Assembly: GCF_022810405.1 (NCBI RefSeq)
Contig: NZ_JALGQE010000021.1
Location: 16,853 to 80,852, forward strand
DNA length: 64,000 nucleotides
Reading direction: 5' to 3'
Source of the DNA: Rhodococcus sp. ARC_M5
GTDB taxonomy: Bacteria; Actinomycetota; Actinomycetes; Mycobacteriales; Mycobacteriaceae
The notes under the pieces: model-generated
What the model was told of the DNA's origin: nothing
What the model saw: the letters and a program-made list of their open reading frames with translations, nothing else
Database searches by the model: none
Translations under genes and position numbers: made by a program
In this document: in pieces, positions 24,014 through 33,201 of the stretch
Position numbering within the stretch: position 1 is the first letter of the stretch
Layout: each line of letters opens with the position of its first letter

Positions 24014-24771
24014 TGGTCGACTTCTCGCAGTACGGCAAGCGGCGACAAGCCAAGGGTGGCATCGAGTCCAGAAACAAGCGCGGCGCGTTCGGGCAGACGT
24101 GGTGGGGCAGGCATTTCGTGGCGGCCATGGAAGACCTCGCGGATCCGGGTCGGATTGCTCGCGGCAGAACGTATGCGCGCCAGGGGCAGGTGCTCACGCT
24201 CGGGGTGGAGCGGGGGCAGATATACGGCGAAGTGCAGGGCAGTCAGCTCGAGCCGTTCTCGGCCTCGGTCACCGTCGATCCGCTCACGCAGGGGGAGGTT
24301 GCCGCACTCGTCGACAGGGTGCGGTCGAACCCGGGCATGCTGGGCGAGTTGGCGTCCAATGCCATTCCGCAGGCGCTGGCTTCGGTGTTGCTGCCGCACG
24401 ACAAGGGGCAGCTCGATTTCGACTGCACATGTCCCGACGACGGGTGGCCCTGCAAGCACGCGGCGGCTCTGATGTACATCGCCGCCGAGCACATCGACGC
24501 GTCCGCCGCCACCATCCTGACGCTGCGTGGAGTCGATCTCGACCAACTGATCGAAGGCGTCGGGGGCGGGGAACGAGAGGACGAGTTCGATCCCGATGAC
24601 TGGTTCGCCGATCGAGCGTCGTTCCCCGACCTTCCCCAGGTGTCGTTCGCTCCCGCGATGGACGATCTCGATCCGTTGATCCTGCGCCGAATATTTCGCG
24701 CCGACGGCTCCACCGAGGCCGAGGTCAGTCGGGCCAACGCCGATCTGAGGCAGTTCTACGACCGACTGTGA
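24010..24771 (+). CDS. SWIM zinc-finger protein, partner of the SNF2 helicase
   Basis: The 253-residue protein (252 if started at the ATG at 24013) carries the SWIM motif FDCTCPDDGWPCKHAAAL near residue 140, with the CxC...CxH zinc ligands. The N-terminal part starts MVDFSQYGKRRQAKGG and has FGQTWWGRHFVAAME. SWIM fingers bind DNA or protein. The GTG start overlaps the helicase stop by GTGA, and GGGGGAG lies at the junction. The strict pairing with an SNF2 ATPase suggests the two work as one complex; the process is unknown. Confidence 0.85.
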   Translation: MMVDFSQYGKRRQAKGGIESRNKRGAFGQTWWGRHFVAAMEDLADPGRIARGRTYARQGQVLTLGVERGQIYGEVQGSQLEPFSASVTVDPLTQGEVAALVDRVRSNPGMLGELASNAIPQALASVLLPHDKGQLDFDCTCPDDGWPCKHAAALMYIAAEHIDASAATILTLRGVDLDQLIEGVGGGEREDEFDPDDWFADRASFPDLPQVSFAPAMDDLDPLILRRIFRADGSTEAEVSRANADLRQFYDRL

Positions 24772-24849
24772 AGGTGTTCTGGACTTACATGGACATCCGA
24801 CTATAGGATGGGCGTACTTCACTTCCACGCTCGAGGACGGACGAATTCC

Positions 24850-26358
24850 ATGGCTCGCGAACTCACACACTTCATCGGCGGCAAGCACGTCGCCGGAACC
24901 TCCGGAAACTTCGGGGACGTCTTCGACCCCAACACCGGCGAGGTGCAGGCCCGTGTGCCCCTGGCCGACGTATCCGAGGTCGAAGCCGTCATTGCCGATG
25001 CCGAACAGGCCCAACGTGAATGGGCGAAATGGAACCCGCAGCGTCGGGCCCGCGTCCTGATGAAGTTCCTGGCGCTCGTCACCCGCGACACCGAGGAACT
25101 GGCCCGCTTGCTCTCCTCCGAGCACGGCAAGACGATTGCCGACGCCAAGGGCGACATCCAGCGTGGCGTCGAGGTCGTGGAGTTCGCCGTCGGCGTCCCG
25201 CATCTGCTCAAGGGTGAGTACACCGAGGGTGCAGGCGGCGGAATCGACGTCTACTCGATGCGGCAGCCGCTCGGCGTCGTAGCCGGCATCACCCCGTTCA
25301 ACTTCCCGGCGATGATTCCGCTGTGGAAGGCAGGCCCGGCCATCGCCTGCGGAAACGCGTTCATCCTCAAGCCCTCCGAGCGTGACCCGTCGGTCCCGCT
25401 CAAGCTCGCCGAGCTCTTCCTCGAAGCGGGACTGCCGCCGGGTGTGTTCAACGTCGTCAACGGCGGCAAGGATGCCGTCGACGTGCTCCTCACCGACGAC
25501 CGCGTCAAGGCGATCGGCTTCGTCGGTTCGACGCCCATCGCGCAGTACATCTACGAGACCGCAGCCCAGCACGGTAAGCGCGCACAGTGCTTCGGTGGAG
25601 CCAAGAACCACGCCCTGGTGATGCCGGACGCCGATCTCGACGAGGTCGCCGACGCTCTGCTCGGAGCTGCATACGGTTCGGCAGGCGAGCGGTGCATGGC
25701 GATTTCCGTCGCCGTTCCCGTCGGTGAGGAGACCGCCGACGCGTTGGTCGCCAAACTCACCGAGCGAGTGGCGAAACTGAAGATCGGCCGCAGCGACGAC
25801 GAGGACGCGGACTTCGGCCCGCTCGTCGGCAGCGATGCTTTGAAGCGAGTCAACGACTACACCCAGATCGGTGTGGACGAGGGAGCCGAGTTGGTCGTCG
25901 ACGGCCGCGGCTTCGTGCTCGAAGGCCACGAGGGTGGATTCTTCGCCGGCGCAACACTGTTCGACAAGGTGACCACCGACATGCGCATCTACAAGGAAGA
26001 GATCTTCGGACCCGTCCTGATCGTCGTGCGCGCGAAGGACTACGAGGACGCGCTGCGCCTGCCCACCGAACACGAATACGGCAACGGCGTCTCCATCTTC
26101 ACCCGTGACGGCGACACCGCTCGCGATTTCTGCTCCCGCGTCCAGGTGGGCATGGTCGGCGTCAACGTGCCGATTCCGGTGCCGATCGCGTACCACACGT
26201 TCGGGGGTTGGAAGCGTTCGGGATTCGGCGATCTGAACCAGCACGGACCCGATTCGATCCGCTTCTACACCAAGACCAAGACCGTCACCCAGCGCTGGCC
26301 GTCGGGCACCAAAGAGGCGGCAGCTCAGAATCACTTCGTCATTCCGAACATGGACTGA
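24850..26358 (+). CDS. mmsA: CoA-acylating methylmalonate-semialdehyde dehydrogenase
   Basis: The 502-residue aldehyde dehydrogenase has the MmsA signatures: ELTHFIGGKHVAGTSGNFG at the start, GVVAGITPFNFPAMIPLWK, GGAKNHALVMPDADLD and the catalytic Cys in GSAGERCMAISVAV near residue 283. It oxidises methylmalonate semialdehyde to propionyl-CoA, the last step of valine breakdown. The ATG at 24850 has GAGGACGG upstream; an ORF extension of 14 codons lacks similarity. A candidate promoter CTGGAC-N17-TATAGG (24779-24807) lies before it. It is the first gene of a five-gene valine operon. Confidence 0.92.
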   Translation: MARELTHFIGGKHVAGTSGNFGDVFDPNTGEVQARVPLADVSEVEAVIADAEQAQREWAKWNPQRRARVLMKFLALVTRDTEELARLLSSEHGKTIADAKGDIQRGVEVVEFAVGVPHLLKGEYTEGAGGGIDVYSMRQPLGVVAGITPFNFPAMIPLWKAGPAIACGNAFILKPSERDPSVPLKLAELFLEAGLPPGVFNVVNGGKDAVDVLLTDDRVKAIGFVGSTPIAQYIYETAAQHGKRAQCFGGAKNHALVMPDADLDEVADALLGAAYGSAGERCMAISVAVPVGEETADALVAKLTERVAKLKIGRSDDEDADFGPLVGSDALKRVNDYTQIGVDEGAELVVDGRGFVLEGHEGGFFAGATLFDKVTTDMRIYKEEIFGPVLIVVRAKDYEDALRLPTEHEYGNGVSIFTRDGDTARDFCSRVQVGMVGVNVPIPVPIAYHTFGGWKRSGFGDLNQHGPDSIRFYTKTKTVTQRWPSGTKEAAAQNHFVIPNMD

Positions 26359-26365
26359 TCCGGCG

Positions 26366-27505
26366 ATGTTCGCATTGAACGAGGACGAACGAGCGATCAA
26401 CGACACCGCCCGCGAATTCGCCGACGAGTTCCTGGCCCCGAACGCCATCGAGTGGGATCAGCAGAAACACTTCCCGGTCGACGTGCTGCGCAAGGCAGCG
26501 GGTCTGGGAATGGGCGGAATCTACATTCGCGAGGATGTGGGCGGATCGGGCCTGACCAGGGTCGACTCGGTGAGGATCTTCGAGCAACTGGCCACCGGTG
26601 ATCCGTCCATTGCGGCGTACATCTCCATCCACAACATGGTCGCGTGGATGATCGACACCTACGGCAACGACGAGCAACGGCAGCGCTGGCTGCCGGGGCT
26701 GTGTGCGATGGATCAGCTGGGGAGTTACTGCCTCACCGAACCCGGTGCGGGATCCGATGCCGCGATGCTCAGCACCAAGGCAGTGCGGGACGGTGACGAG
26801 TACGTGTTGGACGGGGTCAAGCAATTCATCTCCGGCGCAGGTACTTCCGAGGTGTACGTCGTGATGGCTCGCACCGGTTCTTCCGGTCCGCGGGGCATCT
26901 CGGCGTTCATCGTGCCGAAGGACTCCGCCGGTCTCTCGTTCGGAGCGAACGAGAAGAAGATGGGCTGGAATGCTCAGCCCACCCGACAGGTCGTTCTCGA
27001 AGGAGTTCGCGTTCCGGCGGAGAATCTGCTCGGCAACGAGGGCGACGGGTTTCGTATCGCGATGAACGGCCTCAACGGCGGACGTATCAACATCGCCGCG
27101 TGTTCGATCGGCGGCGCGCAGTCCGCTCTCGACAAAGCCGTCTCTTATCTGGCCGAGCGCAAAGCATTCGGGGCACGGTTGCTCGATGCGCAGGCGCTTC
27201 AGTTTCGACTGGCCGATTACAAGACCGAACTCGAGGCCGCGCGCACGCTGCTGTGGCGGGCCGCGGACGCATTGCAGAACGATGCTCCGGAGAAGGTCGA
27301 AATGTGCGCCATGGCAAAGCGTTTCGGAACCGATACCGGTTTCGAGGTCGCCAACGGAGCGCTGCAGTTGTTGGGTGGCTACGGATACCTGGCCGAATAC
27401 GGTGTCGAGAAGATAGTCCGTGACCTTCGGGTGCACCAGATTCTGGAAGGCACCAACGAGATCATGCGCGTCGTCGTCGCCCGATCGATCGTGGGTGCCG
27501 CATGA
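26366..27505 (+). CDS. Acyl-CoA dehydrogenase, probable isobutyryl-CoA dehydrogenase
   Basis: The 379-residue flavoenzyme has the standard acyl-CoA dehydrogenase domains. SYCLTEPGAGSDAAMLSTKA is the FAD/substrate motif near residue 118, GRINIAACSIGGAQSALDKA begins the C-terminal helical domain, and the catalytic Glu lies in HQILEGTNEIMR near 364. It follows mmsA by 7 bases and overlaps the hydrolase gene by ATGA. In this setting it should convert isobutyryl-CoA to methacrylyl-CoA. Substrate assignment rests on gene context. Confidence 0.88.
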   Translation: MFALNEDERAINDTAREFADEFLAPNAIEWDQQKHFPVDVLRKAAGLGMGGIYIREDVGGSGLTRVDSVRIFEQLATGDPSIAAYISIHNMVAWMIDTYGNDEQRQRWLPGLCAMDQLGSYCLTEPGAGSDAAMLSTKAVRDGDEYVLDGVKQFISGAGTSEVYVVMARTGSSGPRGISAFIVPKDSAGLSFGANEKKMGWNAQPTRQVVLEGVRVPAENLLGNEGDGFRIAMNGLNGGRINIAACSIGGAQSALDKAVSYLAERKAFGARLLDAQALQFRLADYKTELEAARTLLWRAADALQNDAPEKVEMCAMAKRFGTDTGFEVANGALQLLGGYGYLAEYGVEKIVRDLRVHQILEGTNEIMRVVVARSIVGAA

Positions 27506-28560
27506 GCGACGTGATCCTCGAGGTCTCCGGCGGTATCGGCCGGATCACCCTGAACCGCCCCAAGGCGATCAACGCGCTCGATCATGCGATGGTGCGGGAG
27601 ATCGCACCGGCGTTGGAGCAGTGGGCAATCGAAGACGCTGTCGACGTCGTTCTCCTGACCGGAGCCGGAGAGCGTGGATTGTGTGCGGGCGGCGACATCG
27701 TCTCGATCTACCACGACGCCAAGGACGGCGGCAGCGGCAGCAAGGACTTCTGGCGTGAGGAGTACATCCTCAACGCCGCGATCGCGCGGTTCCCGAAACC
27801 GTTCGTGGCCATCATGGACGGCATCGTCATGGGCGGAGGCGTCGGACTCTCGGCGCATGCCAACACTCGCATCGTGACCGAACGGTCGAAGATCGCGATG
27901 CCCGAGGTCGGTATCGGCTTCGTCCCCGATGTGGGTGGCACGTACCTGCTCTCGCGCGCTCCCGGCGAGATCGGGACCCACTTCGCGCTCACCACGGCGC
28001 GAATGAATGCCGCCGACGCCATCGCGGTCGGATTCGCCGATCACTACATTCCGTCCGGCAAGTTGGACGACTTCTACTCGGCACTCGAGACGGTCGGCGT
28101 CGGCGAGGCCGTCGCGACGTTCAGCGAGCCCGCACCGGAGTCCACGGTCGAAGGCCAGCAGGAATGGATCGACGAGTGTTACGCCGGCGACGACGTTCAG
28201 GGCATCGTCGACGCTCTTGCCGCCAGCACAGTGCCCGAGGCGCAGCAGTCGGCGGAGGACATTGCGTCCAAATCGCCTGTGTCGCTGGCAGTGACACTGA
28301 GATCGCTGCGCCGGGCAGCGACGCTGCCGACGCTGGAGGCGGTACTCGACGAGGAATATCGCGTGTCGGTCGCGTCACTGTCCAGCCACGACCTCGTCGA
28401 AGGAATCCGAGCACAGGTGGTCGAGAAGGACCGCAATCCGCAATGGCAACCGCGTACGTTGGCAGACGTCACGCCCGAGGACATCGACCGGTACTTCGTA
28501 CCTCTCGGGGACGCGGAACTGGGCCTGTCGAACGCACACACAGAAGGTGAGCAGTCATGA
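27502..28560 (+). CDS. 3-hydroxyisobutyryl-CoA hydrolase (enoyl-CoA hydratase superfamily)
   Basis: The 352-residue crotonase-fold protein is longer than ordinary hydratases, as expected for the HIBCH group. GLCAGGDIVSIYHDAKDG forms the first oxyanion-hole element, MDGIVMGGGVGLSAHANTRIV the second, and MPEVGIGFVPDVGGTYLL carries the catalytic acids. It releases free 3-hydroxyisobutyrate from its CoA ester, avoiding build-up of reactive methacrylyl-CoA. It is linked by 4-base overlaps to the dehydrogenase before it and mmsB after it. Confidence 0.88.
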   Translation: MSDVILEVSGGIGRITLNRPKAINALDHAMVREIAPALEQWAIEDAVDVVLLTGAGERGLCAGGDIVSIYHDAKDGGSGSKDFWREEYILNAAIARFPKPFVAIMDGIVMGGGVGLSAHANTRIVTERSKIAMPEVGIGFVPDVGGTYLLSRAPGEIGTHFALTTARMNAADAIAVGFADHYIPSGKLDDFYSALETVGVGEAVATFSEPAPESTVEGQQEWIDECYAGDDVQGIVDALAASTVPEAQQSAEDIASKSPVSLAVTLRSLRRAATLPTLEAVLDEEYRVSVASLSSHDLVEGIRAQVVEKDRNPQWQPRTLADVTPEDIDRYFVPLGDAELGLSNAHTEGEQS

Positions 28561-29465
28561 GCGAGAAGACGATCGGCTTCATCGGCCTCGGCCACATGGG
28601 TGGGCCGATGGCCGCCAATCTGGCTGCGGCCGGCTACACGGTGCAGGGCTTCGACCTGGTGCCTGCCGCGCTGGAGCAGGCCGCGAAGGACGGCGTCACC
28701 GTGGTGGAGTCGGCCGTGGCCGCCGTCGCCGATGCCGACATCGTCATCACGATGCTCCCCAACGGCAAATTGGTACTCGAGTTGTACGCGGATCTGCTGC
28801 CCGAGGCGGCACCGGGGACGTTGTTCATCGACTCCTCGACCATCGATGTCGCCGACGCGCACGCCGCGCACACGCTGGTGCACGAGGCCGGTCACAGAGG
28901 TCTCGACGCGCCGGTCTCGGGCGGTGTCGGGGGAGCTGCGGCAGGAACGTTGACCTTCATGGTCGGCGGTTCCGAAGAGGATTTTGCCTCTGCTGCAGCA
29001 GTTCTCGACGTCATGGGCCGCAAGGTGGTGCACTGCGGCGCGGCGGGCAACGGTCAGGCTGCCAAGATCTGCAACAACATGATTCTCGGCGTGTCGATGA
29101 TCGCCATCAGTGAGGCGTTCGTGCTGGGGGAGAAGCTCGGTCTGAGCAACCAGGCGCTCTTCGATGTGGCGTCGACTGCGTCCGGTCAATGCTGGGCACT
29201 GACGACCAATTGTCCGGTGCCCGGTCCCGTTCCGACGAGCCCGGCCAACAACGACTACAAGCCGGGGTTCGCGGCAGCGCTCATGGACAAGGACCTGAGC
29301 TTGGCTGCCAATGCACTGCGGGACAACGGCGTCGAGGGTGTTCTCGGCCTCCAGGCTGCCGAGCTGTACGCACGATTCAAGGGAACTTCCGGGGGCGGCA
29401 CCGACGTCGACTTCTCCGGCATCATCAACGACATTCGCGAACGCTCGAACGGAGCAGGCCTGTGA
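28557..29465 (+). CDS. mmsB: 3-hydroxyisobutyrate dehydrogenase
   Basis: The 302-residue beta-hydroxyacid dehydrogenase starts IGFIGLGHMGGPMAANLAAA (NAD-binding GxGxxG). It has the substrate motif LDAPVSGGVGGAAAGTLTFM near residue 120 and the catalytic Lys in GNGQAAKICNNM near 172. It oxidises 3-hydroxyisobutyrate to methylmalonate semialdehyde, the MmsA substrate. Overlaps of 4 bases at both ends show tight operon structure. Confidence 0.92.
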   Translation: MSEKTIGFIGLGHMGGPMAANLAAAGYTVQGFDLVPAALEQAAKDGVTVVESAVAAVADADIVITMLPNGKLVLELYADLLPEAAPGTLFIDSSTIDVADAHAAHTLVHEAGHRGLDAPVSGGVGGAAAGTLTFMVGGSEEDFASAAAVLDVMGRKVVHCGAAGNGQAAKICNNMILGVSMIAISEAFVLGEKLGLSNQALFDVASTASGQCWALTTNCPVPGPVPTSPANNDYKPGFAAALMDKDLSLAANALRDNGVEGVLGLQAAELYARFKGTSGGGTDVDFSGIINDIRERSNGAGL

Positions 29466-30238
29466 GTGACCACCAGACGATTCTGCTCGAGCGGCGAGGC
29501 CGCGTCGGCATCATCACGCTCAACCGTCCCAAGGCGTTGAACGCGCTCAACTCCGAGTTGATGCGCGAGGTCGTCTCGGTGGTCGAAGAACTCGACGCGG
29601 ACACGGGCATCGGTGCAATCCTCATCACCGGTTCCGAGCGGGCCTTCGCTGCCGGTGCCGACATCAAGGAGATGCAGCCCAAGTCCTACATGGACGTGTA
29701 CCTCGACGATTTCTTCGCGGCATGGGATCGACTGGCCTCGGCGCGAACGCCGTTGATTGCGGCGGTGTCCGGTTACGCACTGGGCGGTGGGTGCGAACTC
29801 GCGATGCTGTGCGATGTACTGATCGCATCGGACACTGCGGTGTTCGGACAACCCGAGATCAAGCTCGGCGTCATCCCGGGAATCGGCGGGTCGCAGCGCT
29901 TGACGCGAGCGGTGGGCAAGGCCAAGGCCATGGAGATGTGCCTGACCGGTCGCAACATGAAGGTCGAGGAAGCCGAGCGAGCAGGGTTGGTCTCACGCAT
30001 CGTGCCGGTCGCCGATCTCCTCGACGACGCCATCGCGACCGCAACCACCATCGCCGAGATGTCGCTGCCGGTCGCCATGATGGCGAAGGAAGCAGTGAAC
30101 CGATCGTTCGAGTCGAGCCTTCGTGAGGGTGTTCTGTTCGAGCGCCGCGTGTTTCATTCGACGTTTGCCACGGAGGACCAGAAGGAAGGCATGTCGGCGT
30201 TCATCGAGAAGCGGACGCCGAACTTTCAGCACCGCTAA
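29462..30238 (+). CDS. Enoyl-CoA hydratase
   Basis: From the GTG at 29462 (GTGA overlap with mmsB) the crotonase-family protein has 258 residues. AFAAGADIKEM and GYALGGGCELAMLCD form the oxyanion hole; FGQPEIKLGVIPGIGGSQRLTRAVG carries the catalytic Glu pair. The C-terminal FERRVFHSTFATEDQKEGMSAF is typical of short-chain hydratases. In the valine pathway it would hydrate methacrylyl-CoA to 3-hydroxyisobutyryl-CoA, feeding the hydrolase two genes upstream. It is the last gene of the operon. Confidence 0.9.
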   Translation: MSDHQTILLERRGRVGIITLNRPKALNALNSELMREVVSVVEELDADTGIGAILITGSERAFAAGADIKEMQPKSYMDVYLDDFFAAWDRLASARTPLIAAVSGYALGGGCELAMLCDVLIASDTAVFGQPEIKLGVIPGIGGSQRLTRAVGKAKAMEMCLTGRNMKVEEAERAGLVSRIVPVADLLDDAIATATTIAEMSLPVAMMAKEAVNRSFESSLREGVLFERRVFHSTFATEDQKEGMSAFIEKRTPNFQHR

Positions 30239-30282
30239 CGGCTCTTCTGGGTCGTTCCGCAGGCTCCACTCCCGGGTCCGCC

Positions 30283-31107
30283 CTACCTGTCAGGCGACAG
30301 GAGGGCGGCACCGCGGGCCGAGACCAGTTCCGGCATCGGAGGCACCAGGGTCGTCAGGCCGGTCCGCAGTTCGAGCGACCGTGCTATCGAGGTCATGTTC
30401 GCACCGCCGCCCACCACAACGATCGACTGCGGTCTGGCACCGGACAATTGGATGGTCTGCTCCACCAGCATGCCCGCGTACCGCACCGGTCCGGCGATGA
30501 GATCGTCCACGTCGCGTCGCGTCAACACATGTCGCGCAGTGCCGGATGGATCAGTGGTGCTGACGACGGAGTCGACGCTCAGCTGCTCCTTGATGGATCG
30601 GCTGGCATCGAGTCCGATCCGCACACCGTGGGACGAGAGCAGCCTGCGAACCGAATGATCGAGGTCGTCGCCGCAGAACGTGGCAGTGCGCCGCGTCATG
30701 AGAGTGCGAGTGGACGCGAGATCTATGACGGTAACCGTGGTTCCGGTGCTGCCGATATCGCACAACACGGTGACGCCGTGATTGGGTACCAGCCCGATGA
30801 AACGCAGATAGCGCACTTGCGCAGCGGTTTCCGGAACGAGCGACGCTGTGCGGGCCGTACCGCGGGTGGCAACCGTGCCAGGATCTGTGGCCACCCGGTA
30901 CGCGATGGCGGAGAACTGCACCGGCAGTGACATCGTCGCGGCGATGGAGTGGATGGCGTCGACGCCGGTGGCGATCGTGGTGGACAACGACTGCCCGGGG
31001 GCACGGCGCACCGTCCGCGACACGATGGGTGTGCGGTGGGGGCTGTTCAGATACGTCAATATCGCGCGTGCACCGTGCGCACCCGCCCCGACCCCCAACA
31101 CCAGCAC
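30283..31107 (-). CDS. Hsp70/actin-fold ATPase-like protein of unknown role
   Basis: The 274-residue protein keeps only parts of the Hsp70 nucleotide-binding domain: the phosphate-1-like segment VLCDIGSTGTTVTVIDL near residue 117 and the adenosine-binding SIVVVGGGANMTSIARSL near 237, followed by VPPMPELVSARGAALL. There is no substrate-binding domain. The first 100 residues (LVLGVGAGAHGARAILTYL onward) look like a degenerate copy of the same fold, so it may be a two-lobed ASKHA domain. The GTG at 31107 has GAAGGGCGGGG upstream. Function unknown; similar actinobacterial proteins exist. Confidence 0.62.
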   Translation of the reverse strand: MLVLGVGAGAHGARAILTYLNSPHRTPIVSRTVRRAPGQSLSTTIATGVDAIHSIAATMSLPVQFSAIAYRVATDPGTVATRGTARTASLVPETAAQVRYLRFIGLVPNHGVTVLCDIGSTGTTVTVIDLASTRTLMTRRTATFCGDDLDHSVRRLLSSHGVRIGLDASRSIKEQLSVDSVVSTTDPSGTARHVLTRRDVDDLIAGPVRYAGMLVEQTIQLSGARPQSIVVVGGGANMTSIARSLELRTGLTTLVPPMPELVSARGAALLSPDR

Positions 31108-31209
31108 CCCGCCCCGCCCTTCAGCAGATCGACTCCGCCTTGCTCGCAGAGCAATTGCACCACGAACGGTACGGGTGTGCCATTGTCTTGTGACGAGTCA
31201 CCATCGAAC

Positions 31210-31743
31210 TCAGAACGATGTGGTGATGTCATCACTGTCGAAATCTCCTGCATCCGAACGCAGTTCCGCCAGGATTCGAACGAGCGCCAGCAACTTGTCG
31301 CGTGCCAGCCCGGGGCGCGCGAACACCAGGGAGTTCAAGCGCTCGGTGGCCTCGACGGCCAACGTGCGTCCCTCGTCGGTGATTTCGACCAACGTGGTGC
31401 GTCGATCGCTCGGATGTGGGATGCGTCGAACGTATCCGACGGATTCGAGGCGGTCGACAGCGTTGGTGACGCTCGTGGGATGCACCTGCAGACGCGCACT
31501 CGCCTTCGCCATCGGCAGAGCGCCGTTCTTGGTGAACGTCAACAAGGTGAGTAATTCGTAGCGCGAGAAGGTCAGTCCCGTCGGCTTCAACGCTTCTTCG
31601 ACCCGGGCCAACATGATCTGCTGCGCGCGCATCAACGACGTGACTGCGGCCATACCGTCGGCGGCCTCGGACCACCCGTGCTCGGTCCACTGGCGGTGTG
31701 CCTCTGCAATGGGGTCGAGGGGAAGCGGAGACGGTGCTGGCAT
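31210..31743 (-). CDS. MarR-family transcriptional regulator
   Basis: The 177-residue protein has the winged-helix MarR core: LTFSRYELLTLLTFTKNGALPMAKASARLQVHPTSVTNAVDRLE (recognition helix) and VRRIPHPSDRRTTLVEITDEG (wing), flanked by dimer helices. I choose the ATG ending at 31743 because GGGAGG lies 9 bases before it; an ATG three codons upstream touches that site. The regulated genes are not evident. Neighbours are the Hsp70-like gene downstream and DUF2254 upstream, all leftward. Confidence 0.88.
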   Translation of the reverse strand: MPAPSPLPLDPIAEAHRQWTEHGWSEAADGMAAVTSLMRAQQIMLARVEEALKPTGLTFSRYELLTLLTFTKNGALPMAKASARLQVHPTSVTNAVDRLESVGYVRRIPHPSDRRTTLVEITDEGRTLAVEATERLNSLVFARPGLARDKLLALVRILAELRSDAGDFDSDDITTSF

Positions 31744-31778
31744 ACCGACCATCCTCCCACGGTGTCCGGTTCGTGCGT

Positions 31779-33122
31779 CTACCGAATCTCCACGCGAGGT
31801 ACGGCAAGTGGAACCCGATCGGTGATCGCCGCGCGGGCGCGCGAGATCTGCTCTCGGGCTTCGGCCGTACGCACAGAGTCCGTGTCGCCGGTTGCCAACG
31901 CACTGTCCAGAAGCGTCAGTTGGGTCAGTACGGCATCGACGTTCTCGGTTGTCCGGGCGGCACGGCCCACTCGCTCGGCGAGGCGAATGCCGGCCTGCAC
32001 CACCATCGGACTGCCGGTGCCGTAGATCCGCACCGCGTCGAGGGCATGATCGATCAGCGGCGGAACGGCAACGCGGCGAACGATCACGCGCACGGTCCCG
32101 TCGGCGTCACAGCGTGCGCGGCGGGGCCGTGGGCGCTGGACGACCGCGACGAGCCCGACCGAGAGATCGTCGATCGCGTTGCGTGCGGTGTACGGGTCGT
32201 TGACTCCGGTCGACAGCGCACGTACCGCCATTTCCGTCATCTGTTCGACGGCGAACGCAATATCGTGCCGAGGTGTTCGACTGGTGCCGATAGCGAACGA
32301 GCCTCGAATTCGATCGACCGCGTCCTCGGATATGTCGGCCGATCGATCGGCGAGGATATCGGCGAGCGGCTCTCCCGCAACGACGTGCTCACCTGGTGCG
32401 CGATGAATTTCGACCAGGGTGCCGCTGTCGGTGGCGATCTCGAGCACACCGCGTTCGTCGATGTCGATGATCACCCCGGACTCCTCGGCGAGGATCGTGG
32501 TGTAGACGGGCGGCTTGACGACACCCTCCGCCGAGGCGGCGTCGTCGGGTTGTTCGAGTGGGTACAGCTCGTCGACAGTTTCGGAGAGCTCGTCGCGAAC
32601 CCGACCGGACAGCGTCGCCACCTGAATCGACTGGGCGATGTGATGAATGAAGTAGACGAGCACACCCACGTCCACCACTGCGAGCCCGACGGCCACGTTG
32701 ACGGCGATATCCGGGACGAATACCGATCCGTCGGATTCGATCGAGCGAATCGATCGCAACACCATCAGCGAGTACAGGAACGTGGCACCGAAGATGCCGA
32801 GCACCACCTGGTTGCCGCGGTCTGCCATGAAATTGCGCACCAGGCGAGGGCCGTACGAGGAACTGGCGGTGGCCAGAACCGAGATGGTGATGGAGAACGA
32901 CGTCGCGGCCACACCGAGCATCGACCCGCCGATGGCACCGAGGATGTCGCGGCTGCCACTGGCACCGACGTGGTAGAACAACGATCCCGTCAAGTCCACG
33001 CGAGTGTCGAGCAAATAGCGATCGAGACTCACCAGGGCCTGCGCGAGCACGAGTGCGACAACTCCGAGGACGGCGGGAATGAACCAGAACGATTCCCGCA
33101 GCTTCGCCATGTGTTCCTTCAT
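31779..33122 (-). CDS. DUF2254 family membrane protein
   Basis: The 447-residue protein has four N-terminal membrane helices (about residues 10-160): WFIPAVLGVVALVLAQALV, a segment with GSMLGVAATSFSITISVLATAS, GIFGATFLYSLMVL and VGLAVVDVGVLVYFIHHIA. A soluble C-terminal region includes VDDLSVGLVAV-like motifs and a long helix. These are DUF2254 hallmarks. The family's function is unknown, although mechanosensing or ion transport has been guessed from topology. GGGAAG upstream supports the ATG ending at 33122; another ATG follows 4 codons later. Confidence 0.82.
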   Translation of the reverse strand: MKEHMAKLRESFWFIPAVLGVVALVLAQALVSLDRYLLDTRVDLTGSLFYHVGASGSRDILGAIGGSMLGVAATSFSITISVLATASSSYGPRLVRNFMADRGNQVVLGIFGATFLYSLMVLRSIRSIESDGSVFVPDIAVNVAVGLAVVDVGVLVYFIHHIAQSIQVATLSGRVRDELSETVDELYPLEQPDDAASAEGVVKPPVYTTILAEESGVIIDIDERGVLEIATDSGTLVEIHRAPGEHVVAGEPLADILADRSADISEDAVDRIRGSFAIGTSRTPRHDIAFAVEQMTEMAVRALSTGVNDPYTARNAIDDLSVGLVAVVQRPRPRRARCDADGTVRVIVRRVAVPPLIDHALDAVRIYGTGSPMVVQAGIRLAERVGRAARTTENVDAVLTQLTLLDSALATGDTDSVRTAEAREQISRARAAITDRVPLAVPRVEIR

Positions 33123-33201
33123 GACGCACAGTCTTCCCGTGGGCGTCCGAATCAACCCTCGACACTCGAATTGCGGTGATCGCTGGGTTGTTTCCCTCGG
33201 C

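Noticed and set aside
23791..26448. An 885-codon open frame on the minus strand across the helicase end, the SWIM gene and mmsA
   Set aside because: It lies opposite well-conserved genes, has no recognisable domain, and is His/Arg/Asp-rich as expected for antisense frames in GC-rich DNA.
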